A stretch of 64,000 bases of DNA from Drosophila miranda (Eukaryota; Arthropoda; Insecta; Diptera; Drosophilidae): NCBI RefSeq assembly GCF_003369915.1, contig NC_046674.1, positions 19,843,657 to 19,907,656 of the forward strand. The letters run 5' to 3'. Every line of letters starts with the position of its first letter. Positions within the stretch are counted from its first letter, which is position 1. Positions 13,731 through 26,200 of the stretch are shown piece after piece. Position numbers and translations under genes: made by a program. The notes below the pieces were generated by a model, which saw only the letters and a program-made list of their open reading frames with translations, was not told the DNA's origin and made no database searches.

Positions 13731-13765
13731 CCATCGCCATCGCCATCGCCATCGCCATCTCCATC
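13731..13765. repeat. Hexamer microsatellite (CCATCG)n
   Basis: Five to six CCATCG hexamers followed by CCATCT and CCATC. The array lies in non-coding DNA. Confidence 0.85.
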
Positions 13766-13877
13766 TTTTTGTATGTTATTTCAGTTACAATTCGCGAGTT
13801 TTTCATATTCCTTTAACGATTTATCATGCGAAAATTGTCTGGGGCCCAAAGCTGCGCTCACTTTGCATATGGCCAGC

Positions 13878-13915
<38 letters not shown>

Positions 13916-14215
13916 TATATGTACAGTGGTTCACACCGAAAACCGCCCTCCCTGAATTCATGGCTCGATGGTGGAGCTCCTGGGGGCTACCACTGTGCAA
14001 ACGTTTACTATTATTGTTTTACCACCTGCGGGTGTTTTTTTTTTTTTTGTCAGCCCAGTTTTTTGGCTCCTTTTGCACTACGTAAATTTAGTCACGTTGT
14101 TTAAATAATAAACTGCAGTTCACAGAGGAAATTATGCAAAGGCAAGGAAAAAGATTTAGTGTCTGAGAGCCACAATCAGAGACAATGGCCAAAGTTATGA
14201 TGACAATGTGCATAC

Positions 14216-14288
14216 GTCATGGTCTCAGAGGGGTCTCAGGGGGGTATCAGAGGGGTCTCAGAGGGGTCTCAGGGGGGTCTTAGAGGTT
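14216..14288. repeat. Minisatellite, 12-13 bp unit
   Basis: Six imperfect copies of a GGTCTCAGAGGG-type unit in direct orientation, with the last copies degenerating. Confidence 0.8.
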
Positions 14289-15914
14289 GTGGGCTCCCGT
14301 CCCACGGTCTTGATTTGGTTTATTTCAACCAAAACCACCTGAAACTGATTCCACAGATATGTAGATACAGATACAACTCAATCAGGGACAGGTTAAGGGG
14401 TTGGGGGGGGGAGAGGAAAAATAACCACAATTAATTATTGTTTATCGCTAAACAAATATCTTTTAATTAGCATGAAATATACGGAATACCCGATAAGATC
14501 TTTGTAATTTGATGGCTCCCCGAAAAGAGTGGGGGGGGGGGGGGGAAGTGCCATCAAAAGTCATTTGGTATTGAGCGATAAACCACCTAATGGTCCACCG
14601 ATGATGAGCTGAAATGGTTTGACTTTTTTCCAGAGTGGAGTGAACTTTAACCCCACCCCCCTTCACCCCTTCGCTGGAGTGGATTTGCATTCCCTTCAGG
14701 TACAACAATTTGTTACATTGTGTGGACCAAGAATTATTACAGAGCATAAATTCCAGGAGCCAACCCCCTCCCGCCCGGAGGTTACCAAAAATAGCAAAAA
14801 GCCAGGCCATATACAGAGAGGGAGAGAGGGAGAGAGGGAGAGCATCCTCCTTGGTCTCACATAAGGCCATAAAATAGTTGTCGCTGCCAGCCAGTCATCG
14901 GATAAGCATCTGGCCCCCGCTTTTTGGGGGGCTGGCCTCTGATCACTTCGTTAAGTTGCATGTTCCTACAAATTGTGTTCCAAAGAAAGGCAATGAAACT
15001 ACAAAATGATTGTCCTCTAGCCAAAGGCAGGAGGGGGTCAAAGGTAATCACAGCACAACATGAAATGTTGTGAAAGGTGCCTCTCGAGGGGATCCCGTAT
15101 GATCTTGTTCGCAGAGTCGCAGACACATTCATTCCAGTGTCCGTCCGGGGTCTCCTGTCAAAATATATTCCTCTCCGGCACGCTTATCAGAGTCTTGTCA
15201 TCACAGAAACACAGGCACAGGCAGAGAGACGACGACCTAAAAGTGCCTCTCCAGTCTGGGAACTGGAAATGGGAACTTCATTAGAGAAAGTCCCCCCCAA
15301 GAGACCGGGGGACCCTTGTGCTACTAATTTTTAGTAGCTTTGTCTTTTGTCAAAGCTAATTAGTACGTAAAGGCATTAACAATGCAGTCCAGCCCCCAGC
15401 ACAGTGATGAATATATGACTGAACCCGAAACCCAAACTCCGACTCGAACCCCGAGCTGCATTTCGAGCTGTGAAAAGCATATTTTGTCTGGTTTCCCCAA
15501 GTCATTATGACATTGGCATTAGCATAATACGCGTATTATATGCGTATTAATTACAGCGCAGACATTTGCATTTAAACGCCTATTTGTTGGCCAGGCACAA
15601 GGGAGCCCAAACGGAGATGGTGGTGGTGGGTCCCGGTAGCCGAAGCTCGAGCTGTAATTATTGAATTAGAAGACAATAGACCCTAAACAGGGAGCAGCGC
15701 TGGAGACCAGAAGACCACCCGAGCGTAGAGAAAAACCCACCCAAAGATGCTACCAGACGAACAAAAAGAGTTATTATGTTTGGATATTTGCATAAATTTC
15801 ACGGCCCAAAACAAATGAAATGAACCCGAGAGGAAGTCCAGCAAGTTCTCAGATTGTTTGGGGAAGCTGAGAGAATCTTAATGTAATCTTTAGAGCTATA
15901 CCTAGGACTTGGAA

Positions 15915-16773
15915 TCAGCGCAGCATTTTCAGGAACTCGCTGCCCAAATGATGGACATCGCTAAAGTGCTGCAGCAATGATTTGGGGCACCTCTGGAATA
16001 CCTGATCGCAATCAGTGCCGGCTTCGCCGAGGCGCTCCGCCTGCAGATAATCATTGTCCGAATGCTCCGACAGGGGATCCACTGAGCTGGAGGGTCTGCA
16101 AGGAAACGGGGGTATAAGGAGGCCAGCTTTGGCATTCAATAGAGAACTCACGTGAGCAGAATGTGGAGCAGCTCGCCCAGCAGGCCATTCCTTTCATCGA
16201 ACGGAGCCGCCGCACTCTCGCAGATGCTCTTCAGTACGCACTCGCGGCCAGTGAGGTTCATGCGAATGGCCAGGGCCTGGAAGGCCTCGTACACCGACCA
16301 GCGATAGGTGGCCAGGGCCTGGGCATTCTCCTCCATGTCCCACGAGGACACGCCCAGCTCTTCGTCCGTTTTCTGCATGATCTTCTGGAAGATGGTGGCG
16401 TTCGCCGGCAGCCTGCGGGCAGTGATGTCATGGACATCCTTGATCCTCAACTGTTGGGCCGAATAGGGCAAATAGTACTGCGCCTTGAACACATAGCCCG
16501 TGAGCACAGATTCTATCTGGAGGTCCTCCACGGGTATGCCAAAGCCAACGATCATCTGTGAGGAGTAGGTGAGTGATATATCCCTGGATCGATCCGGGAT
16601 GTGTGGTCGCTTACTTGCATTCTTGTGGGGTTGGCTCGCGGAAAGATCAGCGGCAGCCAACGGGCCTTGCGCACCAGGAGCTCGCTCTCTGTGTGCTGGC
16701 TGTGGGTGCCACCATTACCGCACACATACAGGACACCCACAACCACTAGAAATACCGAACAGATGGTGTACAT
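15915..16773 (-). CDS. DM4/DM12 family protein (copy 1)
   Basis: Read on the minus strand, exons are 16773-16615, 16555-16152 and 16095-15915, joined at GT-AG sites (phases 0 and 2), giving about 247 residues. The protein starts with a hydrophobic segment (MYTICSVFLVVVGVLYVCG) that looks like a signal peptide or anchor, followed by basic RKARWLPLIFPRANPT. A conserved middle has GFGIPVEDLQ. The C-terminal domain has the cysteine spacing of the insect DM4/DM12 family: ECVLKSICE, NGLLGELLHILLT, then SVDPLSEHSDNDYLQAE and CDQVFQRCPKSLL. The family is secreted or membrane-associated and its molecular function is unknown. The next gene upstream is a tandem paralogue with identical intron positions, so the two arose by duplication. 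Confidence 0.9.
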
Positions 16774-17150
16774 TCTGGGATCCTTGGCAGCCTAGCATAG
16801 ACCTCACAGCAGCAAAGGCAAACTGTGACTAGACGCGGGACTGGCGAATCTTTTCCACTTTAATAACCAAACGAATCGAGCTTCTTACTTTCTTTGATTG
16901 GAAAAACGAAAGTGCCACTGGACACTGGACACTGGACAATGTGGAACACTTGAGTCACGATCTAGACGCCATTGATCTGACCAATATATGGGACGTCACT
17001 GCGGCCCCAGAGAACTACACGTTCTGCCAATTAGCACCCGAGCCGAAGAGCTCCACATTTGGTCTCTTTGTTTCTAATCTGCGTTTCCAAGAAGAACACT
17101 GAACGACAGTTTTGGTTTTGGTTTTGGCTTGGACTTTTGGTTTATTACCC

Positions 17151-18054
17151 TCAAAACAAGACCTTATTCAAGTTGTGGTGGAGCTCGCTGAAGTGATGCA
17201 GCAGGCTGAGGCGGCACTCCTTGAACACCCGATCGCAGCCGGCGCCGGACTGGCCCATCTTCTCCGCATAGTAGTACTCGTTATCCGCATGCTCCGACAG
17301 CTTGTCCACCGAAGAGGAGGGACTGTAAGGCAGGGAAAGCCCCGATTAGAATGGGTTCTGGCTGCAGCCCGCCCTCTACGTCACTTACGACAGCAGAATG
17401 TGAAAGAGATCGGCCAGGAGGCCGTTGGCAAAGTGGAAGGGCTCCTCGGCGGCCTCGCAAATGCTCTTGAGGACACAGATCCTGCCCTGATAGCCCAGGC
17501 GATCGGCCAGACCCTCCAGTCCCTTGTAGACAGTCCAGCGGTAGCTGCTCAGCACCCTGTTCGTTCTCGTCAGGATCTTCCTGGTGCTCTTGCCCAGCTC
17601 GTCCACCCCGACCAGGAAGTTCTCGAACATGGGCCTCCGCTGCCTGCGCGCCCCGGTGACGCCTGGCGTCGCCACCTGCGTGATGGGCAGAGCTGTGGGT
17701 GTCCTCAAATCGTCCGGCGTGATGGGCAGCCAGTACTCCACTTTGAGTACATAGCCCGTGGTCACGGCCTCATAGTTGAGATCCTCCAAGGGCAAGCCAA
17801 TGCCGCCAATGAACTGAAATCAATAGAATTAGATCGGGATCGGTATCGGAATCGGTATCGGTATCGGGATGAGCTCTACGAACCATGACACGTGTGGGCG
17901 ATGTTGTGGGAAAGATCAGCCAGGGTATGGGCGATCTCTTGCTCCGCTCGTGCTTCGAAAGGCTGCCCAGGGGGGCCAAGGCCATGGCCATGTGCAGCAT
18001 CTGGCAGAGGCAGAGGAGGCCGCCCACCGTAACGGTAGCTATTCTGTATTTCAT
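17151..18054 (-). CDS. DM4/DM12 family protein (copy 2)
   Basis: Minus-strand exons 18054-17884, 17813-17389 and 17322-17151, about 255 residues. The N-terminus is a signal-like segment (MKYRIATVTVGGLLCLCQML) followed by a dibasic-rich stretch (KHERSKRSPIPWLIFPTTSP), which might be a processing site. GGIGLPLEDLNYEAVTTGYV aligns with the same place in copy 1. A basic insertion (GARRQRRP) is specific to this copy. The DM4/DM12 domain runs from RICVLKSICE through LFHILLS to CDRVFKECRLSLL. Intron phases and positions match copy 1 exactly. Intron 1 carries a GATCGGTATCGG-type hexamer repeat (17830-17870). Function is unknown. Confidence 0.9.
17828..17872. repeat. Hexamer microsatellite inside intron
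   Basis: GGTATCGGAATCG-type hexamers within the first intron of DM4/DM12 copy 2. They probably expanded by slippage and lie clear of the splice sites. Confidence 0.75.
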
Positions 18055-18504
18055 TTGATTCCTTTTATATTTTGTATTTTTTTTTTTTCTTTGATTTTCC
18101 TAGAGCGATTCCCCCAGGGCGTTGTTACTGCCAGCTCTGGCAGGTCGATACTAAATAGTGTTCTTTTTCTAACTCACGAATTTTCTTTTTGATTTCGCAA
18201 TAAAACGGCTCGATCCCAGAGCTAGAAGCCATCTACTTTCTCGAGAGAAGAAGAATGTTACACATTCTATCAATTAGCACCTCTCCGATTGTGGGTCTCA
18301 GAGATAGAGACTTTCAGAGACGTCCAGAGACGGGGTCATGTGGTAACTGTGTAAATCTTGCACATTCCGGTTTGGTTTTAGCCGCCGTTTCTCACTCGTT
18401 CAGGGGAGGGGGAGTCCGAGCTGCCATTTCTGACGCCCATTTCTTTGGCCTTTTGTGCAACGTTCAATTTGCAACTGCCACCTAGTTCGCTGAGAGCTTG
18501 CCAC

Positions 18505-19358
18505 ATGATGGGTTCGTCGCGCCGGCTGCTTTGCTTGGGTCTCCTGATGGTCCTCGCTGCGAGGCTCTCGCAGGGATTTCTCTTCTTTCCGCGCCAGGGA
18601 TCGTTTGGGGTAAGGCAAGTGCAGTCTCGTGACCGAATTAACCACTGACTTGTCCGCAGTTGCTGGCTGCTGTGGCCATACCCTTGGACTTGTCGCCCAA
18701 AAACGTGTACATGGCCTTCAACTTTGAGTCGAACTATGCGCTGCCCTCGAACGACTCCTACAACCAGTGGATCGATAGGGTGAGTGGAGTCGCAGAGGCA
18801 GTGGGGAGCAGCAGCAGCTCTGACGTTTCTTTCAGTGGGATCTGGACGATCACTTCCTCGGCGTGCCCGGGAATGTGACACCGATCAATGCCCGGGATGG
18901 AGGCGCCTCCGACAACGATGATAACGAGGTGAGACGCCGCTCGATGCGATCCCCGCCGCCGTTCAGGCGCCACGACTTCTATCGGAGCATTATCAACTAC
19001 CTGACCCACTACGGGTACAATGGCTCCTCCTGCCTGCTGCGAACCATTTGCGAGGTCAACGAATCGCCTCTGGATGCCCACAATGGGGTGCTGGGCAGCC
19101 TATTCCAGATTCTATTCATGTGAGTGGCCGTTGGCCGTTGGCCGTTGCCTCTGACCCACCGTGGGGTCGCCGCTAATCACCTTTCGGTTCATCCTCTGCT
19201 CCGCCAGGCCGACGACGAGTGCCGCAGAGCGGCAACTGCAGCACGTGGACGAGCTCTATGAGGCCTCCGATGCGGGCACGCGCGGCCTGGGCTGCTCCAA
19301 ATACGTGTCCCACTGTGGCCACAGTTTGCTCGACCTGATAAGCACTGTGGTGTTGTGA
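18505..19358 (+). CDS. DM4/DM12 family protein (copy 3, divergent)
   Basis: Plus-strand exons 18505-18609, 18660-18779, 18836-19119 and 19208-19358, about 219 residues. ATG at 18505 is followed at once by a second ATG (18508), and the start is chosen because a classic signal peptide follows (RRLLCLGLLMVLAARLSQG). Downstream are FLFFPRQGSFG, AIPLDLSPKNVYMAFNFE and a DM4/DM12 domain: CLLRTICEVNESPLDAHNGV, LGSLFQILFM, then CSKYVSHCGHSLLDLI. The last intron is phase 2 and falls after the ILFM motif, precisely where copies 1 and 2 have theirs (ILLT, ILLS). This supports common descent despite low identity. It is shorter than copies 1 and 2 and has one extra intron. A polyadenylation signal follows at 19473. 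Confidence 0.9.
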
Positions 19359-19472
19359 ATAATGAATAATAACAAACTGAAAAGTCTACGTGTGAAGCTA
19401 AAGCCAGGCCCGCTCCCCCTCCATACGATGTAGAACGAACTTTATTCCAGCTTAAAGATGTGAAGAGTAATC

Positions 19473-19478
19473 AATAAA
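19473..19478 (+). terminator. AATAAA polyadenylation signal
   Basis: A canonical AATAAA about 115 bases after the stop codon of the plus-strand DM4/DM12 gene. It is the first such hexamer on this strand downstream of the gene. Confidence 0.65.
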
Positions 19479-20399
19479 GTTCCTTAAAATGTGAACCCCA
19501 GTCCCCCGTCCTGTCTGATGTTGCCTCCTGCGGCGTGAAATGTTTTAATTTCGCTTAAAGCGCTTAAAGACGACGACGAGGACGACGCAGTGCCACTGCC
19601 ACAAAGCAGATGATGAGCTCAGAAAAAAAAGAAAAGGAGTCCTAAGCTGGCCGCATGGATATGGTTTGGGTTCGGGGTTTCGGTTTTGAGGTTTGCTTAA
19701 TGTTGGACATGTGTTGAGAGTCCCTGCTTTATATTTTGAGATGCCGATTCTGTTCTTTCCGCTCCGCTCCTTTCTTGGGCCTCTTTGATCGCTTTTTCCG
19801 CTTCTTTTGTGCGAATTGTACTCCCCTCCGGCCTTTGTCTGGTTCGGGTCCGTGTTTTGTGGTCTGCGGCTCTTCAGGAGCCTGTCTCTCTACAATGCCC
19901 GTTGGTGAGAGGAGTCTCTTTCATTTTTTTGTTTTTTTGTTTTTTCTTTTTTGTTGTTTATTTGTTTGTTTGTTTGCTATTTCTTTGATTCGATTTGCCG
20001 CCTTTAGGGAGCCTTTCGTCGCTGTCCGCTCATCCGTCCGTGCGGAGATGGTGAGAGCGAATTACGCCTTCTTTGATTTTGGCAATCCATTGAAATCATA
20101 ATTAGAAGACAAATGATTCGGTTCCATTCGGATCCACTCCTTTCTTGAGCTCCACGAACAATGCCAAGGCATCGAAGCTGAAGTGCTTATGAACGCCAGA
20201 GTTTTGAGAAAGGTCTACAGAAACTTGAGCACTAATAAGCTAAGGCGAGGTGGAAGGGGAAGGGGAAGGGGAAAATATCTTAAAAGAGTAGAGGAACTCG
20301 TGTTGGGGGTACTCCCCGAGGAGGGCAGGAGGGAAAAGTCGGGGTTTAATGCAAGCTGCGCCCACAAGCTGGTCTGCTAACTCTCCTTCGGGTCTTATT

Positions 20400-20620
20400 T
20401 TACGCTTAGCTCTACGGAGAGCGCTTGGACGCCATGTTTGATGCGAACGAGAGAGAGGAACGAAGCTTGCTGTTGTCTTGGAGCAAATAAGACCTGAAAA
20501 GAGAGCGCGTTGCATGAGCCCGCTGAAGAGCCGTGGGGATGGTGAGAGCAAGCTCGTCGCTAGCTCGCTCTTAGAGCGCTCTCAGAGAGCGGTTACGAAG
20601 GGCGCTACGCGGGATCGGTA
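20400..20620. promoter_or_regulatory. GAGA-rich palindromic cluster, possible PRE or insulator
   Basis: The stretch has many GAGAG/CTCTC cores, a GCCAT (PHO-type) core at about 20431-20435 next to GAGAGAGAGG, and nested palindromes around 20560-20595 (CGCTCTTAGAGCG, AGAGCGCTCT). GAGA factor and PHO sites together are typical of Polycomb response elements. No protein frame explains the conserved look of the sequence. It could also be a promoter of an unannotated transcript. This is an inference from motif density only. Confidence 0.3.
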
Positions 20621-23263
20621 ACAGGCTGTTAGATCTAGATCTCCATACGTCTTCTTTTTTTGAACATTTCTGATCCTGCTAATCCGTCTTGCCATATCTT
20701 CCCATCAAAGATCCTTAACAACTCTCGAATGGCTCACTCATCAAAAGTGATCCATCTCTTCCGCCATAAATATCACTCTCGTATCTATATGACCCCTCCA
20801 TGCCAGCCCAGCTAGTTCTGGTTGTGTCTCATCTTCTGTACATCTCAATTGCTGTGGGGATGGATCATAAACCTCACGCACACACCCATCAAATGTGATC
20901 CATCTCATCCAGTTTCCAGATTCCAACAGTTTTATGAGGTTTCTCCTCTGCTCTTTTCGTCACTTGAACATGGGAGGATGTCAAACGTTGTCTCCTCCAC
21001 TGATTTACGGCCAGGGCGAGTTGTCAGCTCATTTGGTCTGTTTTTAAACTTGGCATTGACATTGGCTCCATAACATTTTAATAGGGTGCTGGCAGGTGCT
21101 AAGGAGGTTCTTTCCTGTCGCTTCCTGTTGCGGTTAGTCCCAGCCGCAGTCTAGGGGGAATTGGCTCTGGTTTTGGTTTCCCTTTTGCCGTTGCCTTTGC
21201 CTTTGGGGGCTGGTACAAATTGATTTGTAATTAGTTGCAGTTGCAGTCAACAATGTGATTATCTCTCGGGCTCTCGACCACAAAAAGGAGCCTGGAGCCT
21301 CCAGGGTGGAGGTGGAGCCGCGGCAGCTGGGGGGCGGAGTGCGGAGTGCGGGTCTAGGGTTACACAGATGTGCGCAGGCGTGGCCCAGGCCTCAGCCACT
21401 TGAGGCTCGGCTGTGCATAAATTACATACATATATCCAGGCAATTGACAGCTCCCTTAAGTAGTCATCTATCCATGACACATGGAGTGGATGGATGGAGT
21501 GGTTGGGAGGGCTCTGAGTGTTGTAAACGCATCTGTGGCCAGGGATCCTGTGGACAGCCGATCCTCTGCCATGTGTCAGCAACTGTGGCCATCCATAGCC
21601 GTTGACAGTCGTCGGGGTCGGGTTTGGGTTCGGTTTTTGTGGTGTAAATCAATGAATGGTATTTTGTCAACCATTTTGCGGTTTCCATTTAATGAATACT
21701 TTGTGTCCTGTGCTGTGCTGTCCTGTCCTGTGCTGTGCTCTGTTTTGTTGTTTTTTTTCCACTCTTAGAGCAGTTATTAAATTAGAGCTTAATCCACTTT
21801 GGACACGGCTCTGTGCACATTAATTGAATTCATAAATGAGCGAGCAGTTCATATGATATTTATAAATTAACTAATTACCGCATCATTCGATTGTTCTCTC
21901 TCTCTCTCTCAACAATTGGATTAAATTCATAATGCAAACTGGCAGTTAAAACACCGCATTTAATAATAGCATTTAACAAAAAATCAACCAAGTTTCAGCA
22001 TTTGCCAGCTTGGGGATTTTCGGTTTATTTTAATTAACTTAATAAAATGCATTTTGATGAGGTTTATGGCATATATGTATGTACTATTCGATTATGTTGG
22101 GAATTTGTAATCGCATTAACTGGAGTTCTACCGAATGAATTTTTAATGCCAGAATGGCCTTTGAGAGTTTTCCTTAATATCCCAGTTCTTAATGAAGAAC
22201 TGAGCGAGTTCTCCCATGAATTTTGTGATTAGTTTCAACTGGCTTAACACACAGTATCCTAATAACCATTTCAAATTGATGGGAAGTCCAAAATCATTAG
22301 CTGCAAGGTTCATCAACACCTTTTTTATTTTTTTTTTTTTTGCTGTGGCTAAAGGCATCCCCGTGTCAGTGTCAGCGTCAGCGTCGGCGTCATCATTCAT
22401 ATTCATTGTGGGTTATTCATATGAATAATGTCAAACAATTTCATTGCATCAGGTTAAAGGGCAACCCCAGAGCTGGGGGCTGCATTTTGATCGATTGCAG
22501 GCCAAAAGCTGAAACTACTTTGACATTAATTGACTACCAAATATGCACAAGCGCATGAAATTATGGAAAATCTTATTAAAGTCAACCCAACACAGCCCCA
22601 GGCCCCAGGCCGAGCCCGAGCCCACAAAAAGTAGACTTTTACTCGTCCAAAGTTCATAAATGCTAATGTGCCCCGGAGCCGTGACGATGATTGATGGTCT
22701 CAGACGCCGGGCGAAGGAAGTGCCACAGAATGCGCAAAATTATGCGGCCAGCGACAGAGAACCAGGATCAATCCTTGATGAAATGTATACACATTTCGGA
22801 TTTATGCCCGGCCGTGGGTGCTCCGGCTAATGCTCCTATTTAAGCCAATTTAATCCCTAACCGGCTTAGGACCTTACGATCTGGGATTAGGCCATGTTGC
22901 AACATCTTTTTCGCCAAAGATTTAGTTGTTATGCGGTGGCAAATATTTGGCCCGAGGGATTTCTGTTTGTAGGCGGTGTTCCTCTAATGATCTTGGCCGA
23001 AAAAGGAAATCACATTTTCCAGTTCCTGGGAAAGTAAAACAGAGAGGAGGACCGGCCGTGTCTTTTGTCCTGGGTCCCTTCTTCAACTCTTATCGCGGTG
23101 GCCTCCGGCACGTGTCCTGCGGCAGACAGTAGACTGTCCGCCCACTGCCTGGTTTTTTTTTTTGGGTGGGTTTTTTTCCCCCCATATGTTTATTGTAGTC
23201 CGCATCGCATAATTTTTCACTCGCTCGTTTGCTTGGGTTATTTTTTACCATATTTTTCCCCCA

Positions 23264-23294
<31 letters not shown>

Positions 23295-26200
23295 CTGATA
23301 AATTTGCTTAGATTATTATCCTGTATCCTGGTGGATCCTGGTGTGCGGTCTGCTTTGCTTGCTCGCTGTTATCTCCCTGTCGTAATTAGTCTCGAGCTTG
23401 TTTGCGCCGCATTTACACAAAATGCTTTTCCAGGCGCCTCACGCACCCAGTGCCAGTGGCCGTAACCGGACAGATAGATGGGCTAGCCCTGGTGCCGGGG
23501 CCGGGTCCGGTGCCGGGTCCGTGTGGTATTTTGTCTAGGCAAATTGCTTGGGCATTCTCGTTTTGTTCGGCTGAATTCAGCTACAGCTACAGGAATACTT
23601 GAGGTTCGTATAGATAACCCAAGACATACGGCCCTCAGAGAGAGAGTGTGCAGAGGTCCCACCTACGTCAAACTTACAACCTTTTAGCATAAATTTCTCC
23701 AGTCAGGCACGACAGGAAGTCGCCGGCAAACGCTCCTCAACGCCCTCAACCTCAACCGCAGCCGCAATTTCCATTAGCAGCCTAGGAGAAGCGTCATATG
23801 TGGATGGTCCCCAAGAACATTTGACATTTTAAGGAGCGCCAAGTGAGTTGCAGGATCGCAGGTAAAATGTAAAGGTAAAAGCCCCCAGACAGAGCGCCTC
23901 CCGCCTCGCCCCTGGATATGTCAACTGTTTTTAGCACGCACAATTTGAGGGAAAGGCAAACACAAACACAAACACAAACACAAACGAGGGCACAAAGGGC
24001 AGGGAAATACATATTCTCCAAGGTAACATGAATATATAACCGATGGACTCGAGCATTAAACACACATCAGAGAGATTGGCAGGCAGGCAGGCAGTACCTG
24101 CTCCGGCTCCCCCCCCCCCCCTGGAACCCTGCCCACACCTGTGGGAAGAGCTCGAATTACAAATGCAATGTTGAAATAGAAATTAAATGCCGGGGAAAAC
24201 CGCATTTTAGACAAATGCCAAAGCGAGAATATCAGCTTTCAGGAGACAGGAGACAGCATCCCCTCCCCGCCCCGAGCCGAAGCAGGTATCCTCTGAATCA
24301 ACCACAACATATACACCTACTTCCTCTGCACTCAATTGACACCCGAGAAGTTTGCCAAAAATGGAAACCAAAAAGAAAAAGAAACGTAGGGAGCGGTACA
24401 AGGATTCCGACCACAATGCCAAGGAAGTGGCGGCCCGCAACAGGAACCAGCCCGAAGACCGAGTTGGCCGAGAGGAAACGCGATCGAAATGATAGATAGG
24501 AAGTAAGTCCCTTCCTTGCTATTGATTTCGAATGCGATTTGCGATACGATTTTGTCAAAGGCAAAACCTAAATTGAGTGCACAAAGCGGGTTGGCCAAAA
24601 TGTTAGCTGAAGATTGATCTCCATTCGAGGGACTCGGGGAGGCCGCAATCCAACCTCAACTACGGCTACCGCTCTTCCGAGTAAACTCACAAATCAAACG
24701 CCGCTTTCTGGACAGTCCACATTAATAACGCCTCAGTAGAGGCAACCGACAATGGACCGAGGACCCAGGACACAGGACCCCTACCCCTACCCGTACCAGC
24801 AAATGCTTTTCAATAAAAGTTTACCAAATCGATGCCGACAAAGGATGAGGAGTGGCCTACAGAACAATTGGCCCAACAAAAGGAGCGCACAATTACAGTG
24901 CACATTTGATTGCCGAGTGTAGAGGAGACTCCTGCTCTGTCACACGGGCCACAGGAGTCCCCACGACAGAGCGGCAGAGCGGCAGAGACGGAGTCCAGGC
25001 CAAGAGTCGGAACAATTAGTCCACGCCCTCGAGAGCTGTTCTTACACCTGGTAATTGCTCCGCAAAAACTTCTTGTAATTTTTCTTTAACGAATCTCAAA
25101 TGACTTTTCGACCCTTTTGTGCTGTCCGACCCCGTACCGACCCGCTCCGTCCCAGCCCGTCCTGGCCATTGTTGACCGCATCTCCCGTGGACGCCTGTGG
25201 CTCGCACTTTGGGTTTTTCAGCTGCGGCCTGGGCAAGTGTGAAGACTCGTAAAAATCAGCTTACTTTATTAAAACTGCAGCGGCGACATTTATGGCATTG
25301 ATCTACAAAATGTTCATTCTTCTTGTTGGTCCACTGATTGGCCCTGGAATTGGTCCTTGATGATTAATGCATTGTCCCCCCCCCAACACCGACCAGACGC
25401 TTCTGCAAAACTCTGTTTCTATTGCCGCATTGTGCATCTGTAGGCGTTGGTATGGGTCTCCTTTCAGATCTTTTGTCCTTGAGACCAGAGCACCTTTGGG
25501 TATCCTTAATTCTTTTACAATTGACCGGGAGATGACTTTGACAGAAGATATATTCTTTGGCAGCAGCTGAAAGTGATTCCAGGGAACTTCTTCTGGCCGT
25601 TTTCTGTTGTTCTGTTTTTCTTATGACGGCTTTCCCACGCAAGCTTGGGGGCCCTACTTAACTTTCCTTTTTCTTATTTCTTAATGAATTTCCACCGCCA
25701 CATATTTCCACATCTGTTTTTTTGGGTCAATCTGGGGTATACCCTGTAATAAGCAAGGGTAAAACTTATTGATGGATTTTCAATAAGCCCCCCCCCGCCG
25801 TCGCACCGAGAATCACTTTAGTTGATGACAAGCCTCATTATGGACGGACGGAGTCCAGCGGGTCCGCGCTTTCGCAAAGAGCCCAATTAGAGAGTGCAAG
25901 ATGAGTTTTAAATTGAATTTAAAATGCATCAGACTGTTTACCGTAATAATATCGACACATTTATGGAACGATCCAGACTCCTCGACTCCCTCGAGGGCCC
26001 AGGCGCAGGCGCACTGCACTTCGGTCCTGGTCCATCTTGAGGTCCAGGTGCTATACCTTAATGAGCTTTTGTTTCTGACATTCAGGGCCCGGCGGCTGCT
26101 CTTCCACCTATCTGTATCTGTATCTGTCTTCATCGCTTCTTCGGACGGGTTTAAATAAATTTTAAGCCAGGCGGATTTCGGTTTACTCCTTCGAAAGGGG

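Larger units (their letters stand above)
2423..15900. other. Long intergenic or intronic region, no supported gene
   Basis: About 13.5 kb without a convincing gene. The open frames are short, often paired on both strands, and dominated by microsatellites and purine or pyrimidine tracts. I saw no tRNA, rRNA or transposase-like sequence. Blocks of AT-rich unique sequence alternate with GC-rich simple repeats, the usual appearance of enhancer-containing DNA around a developmental gene or of a large intron. The repeats worth naming are listed separately. Confidence 0.55.
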
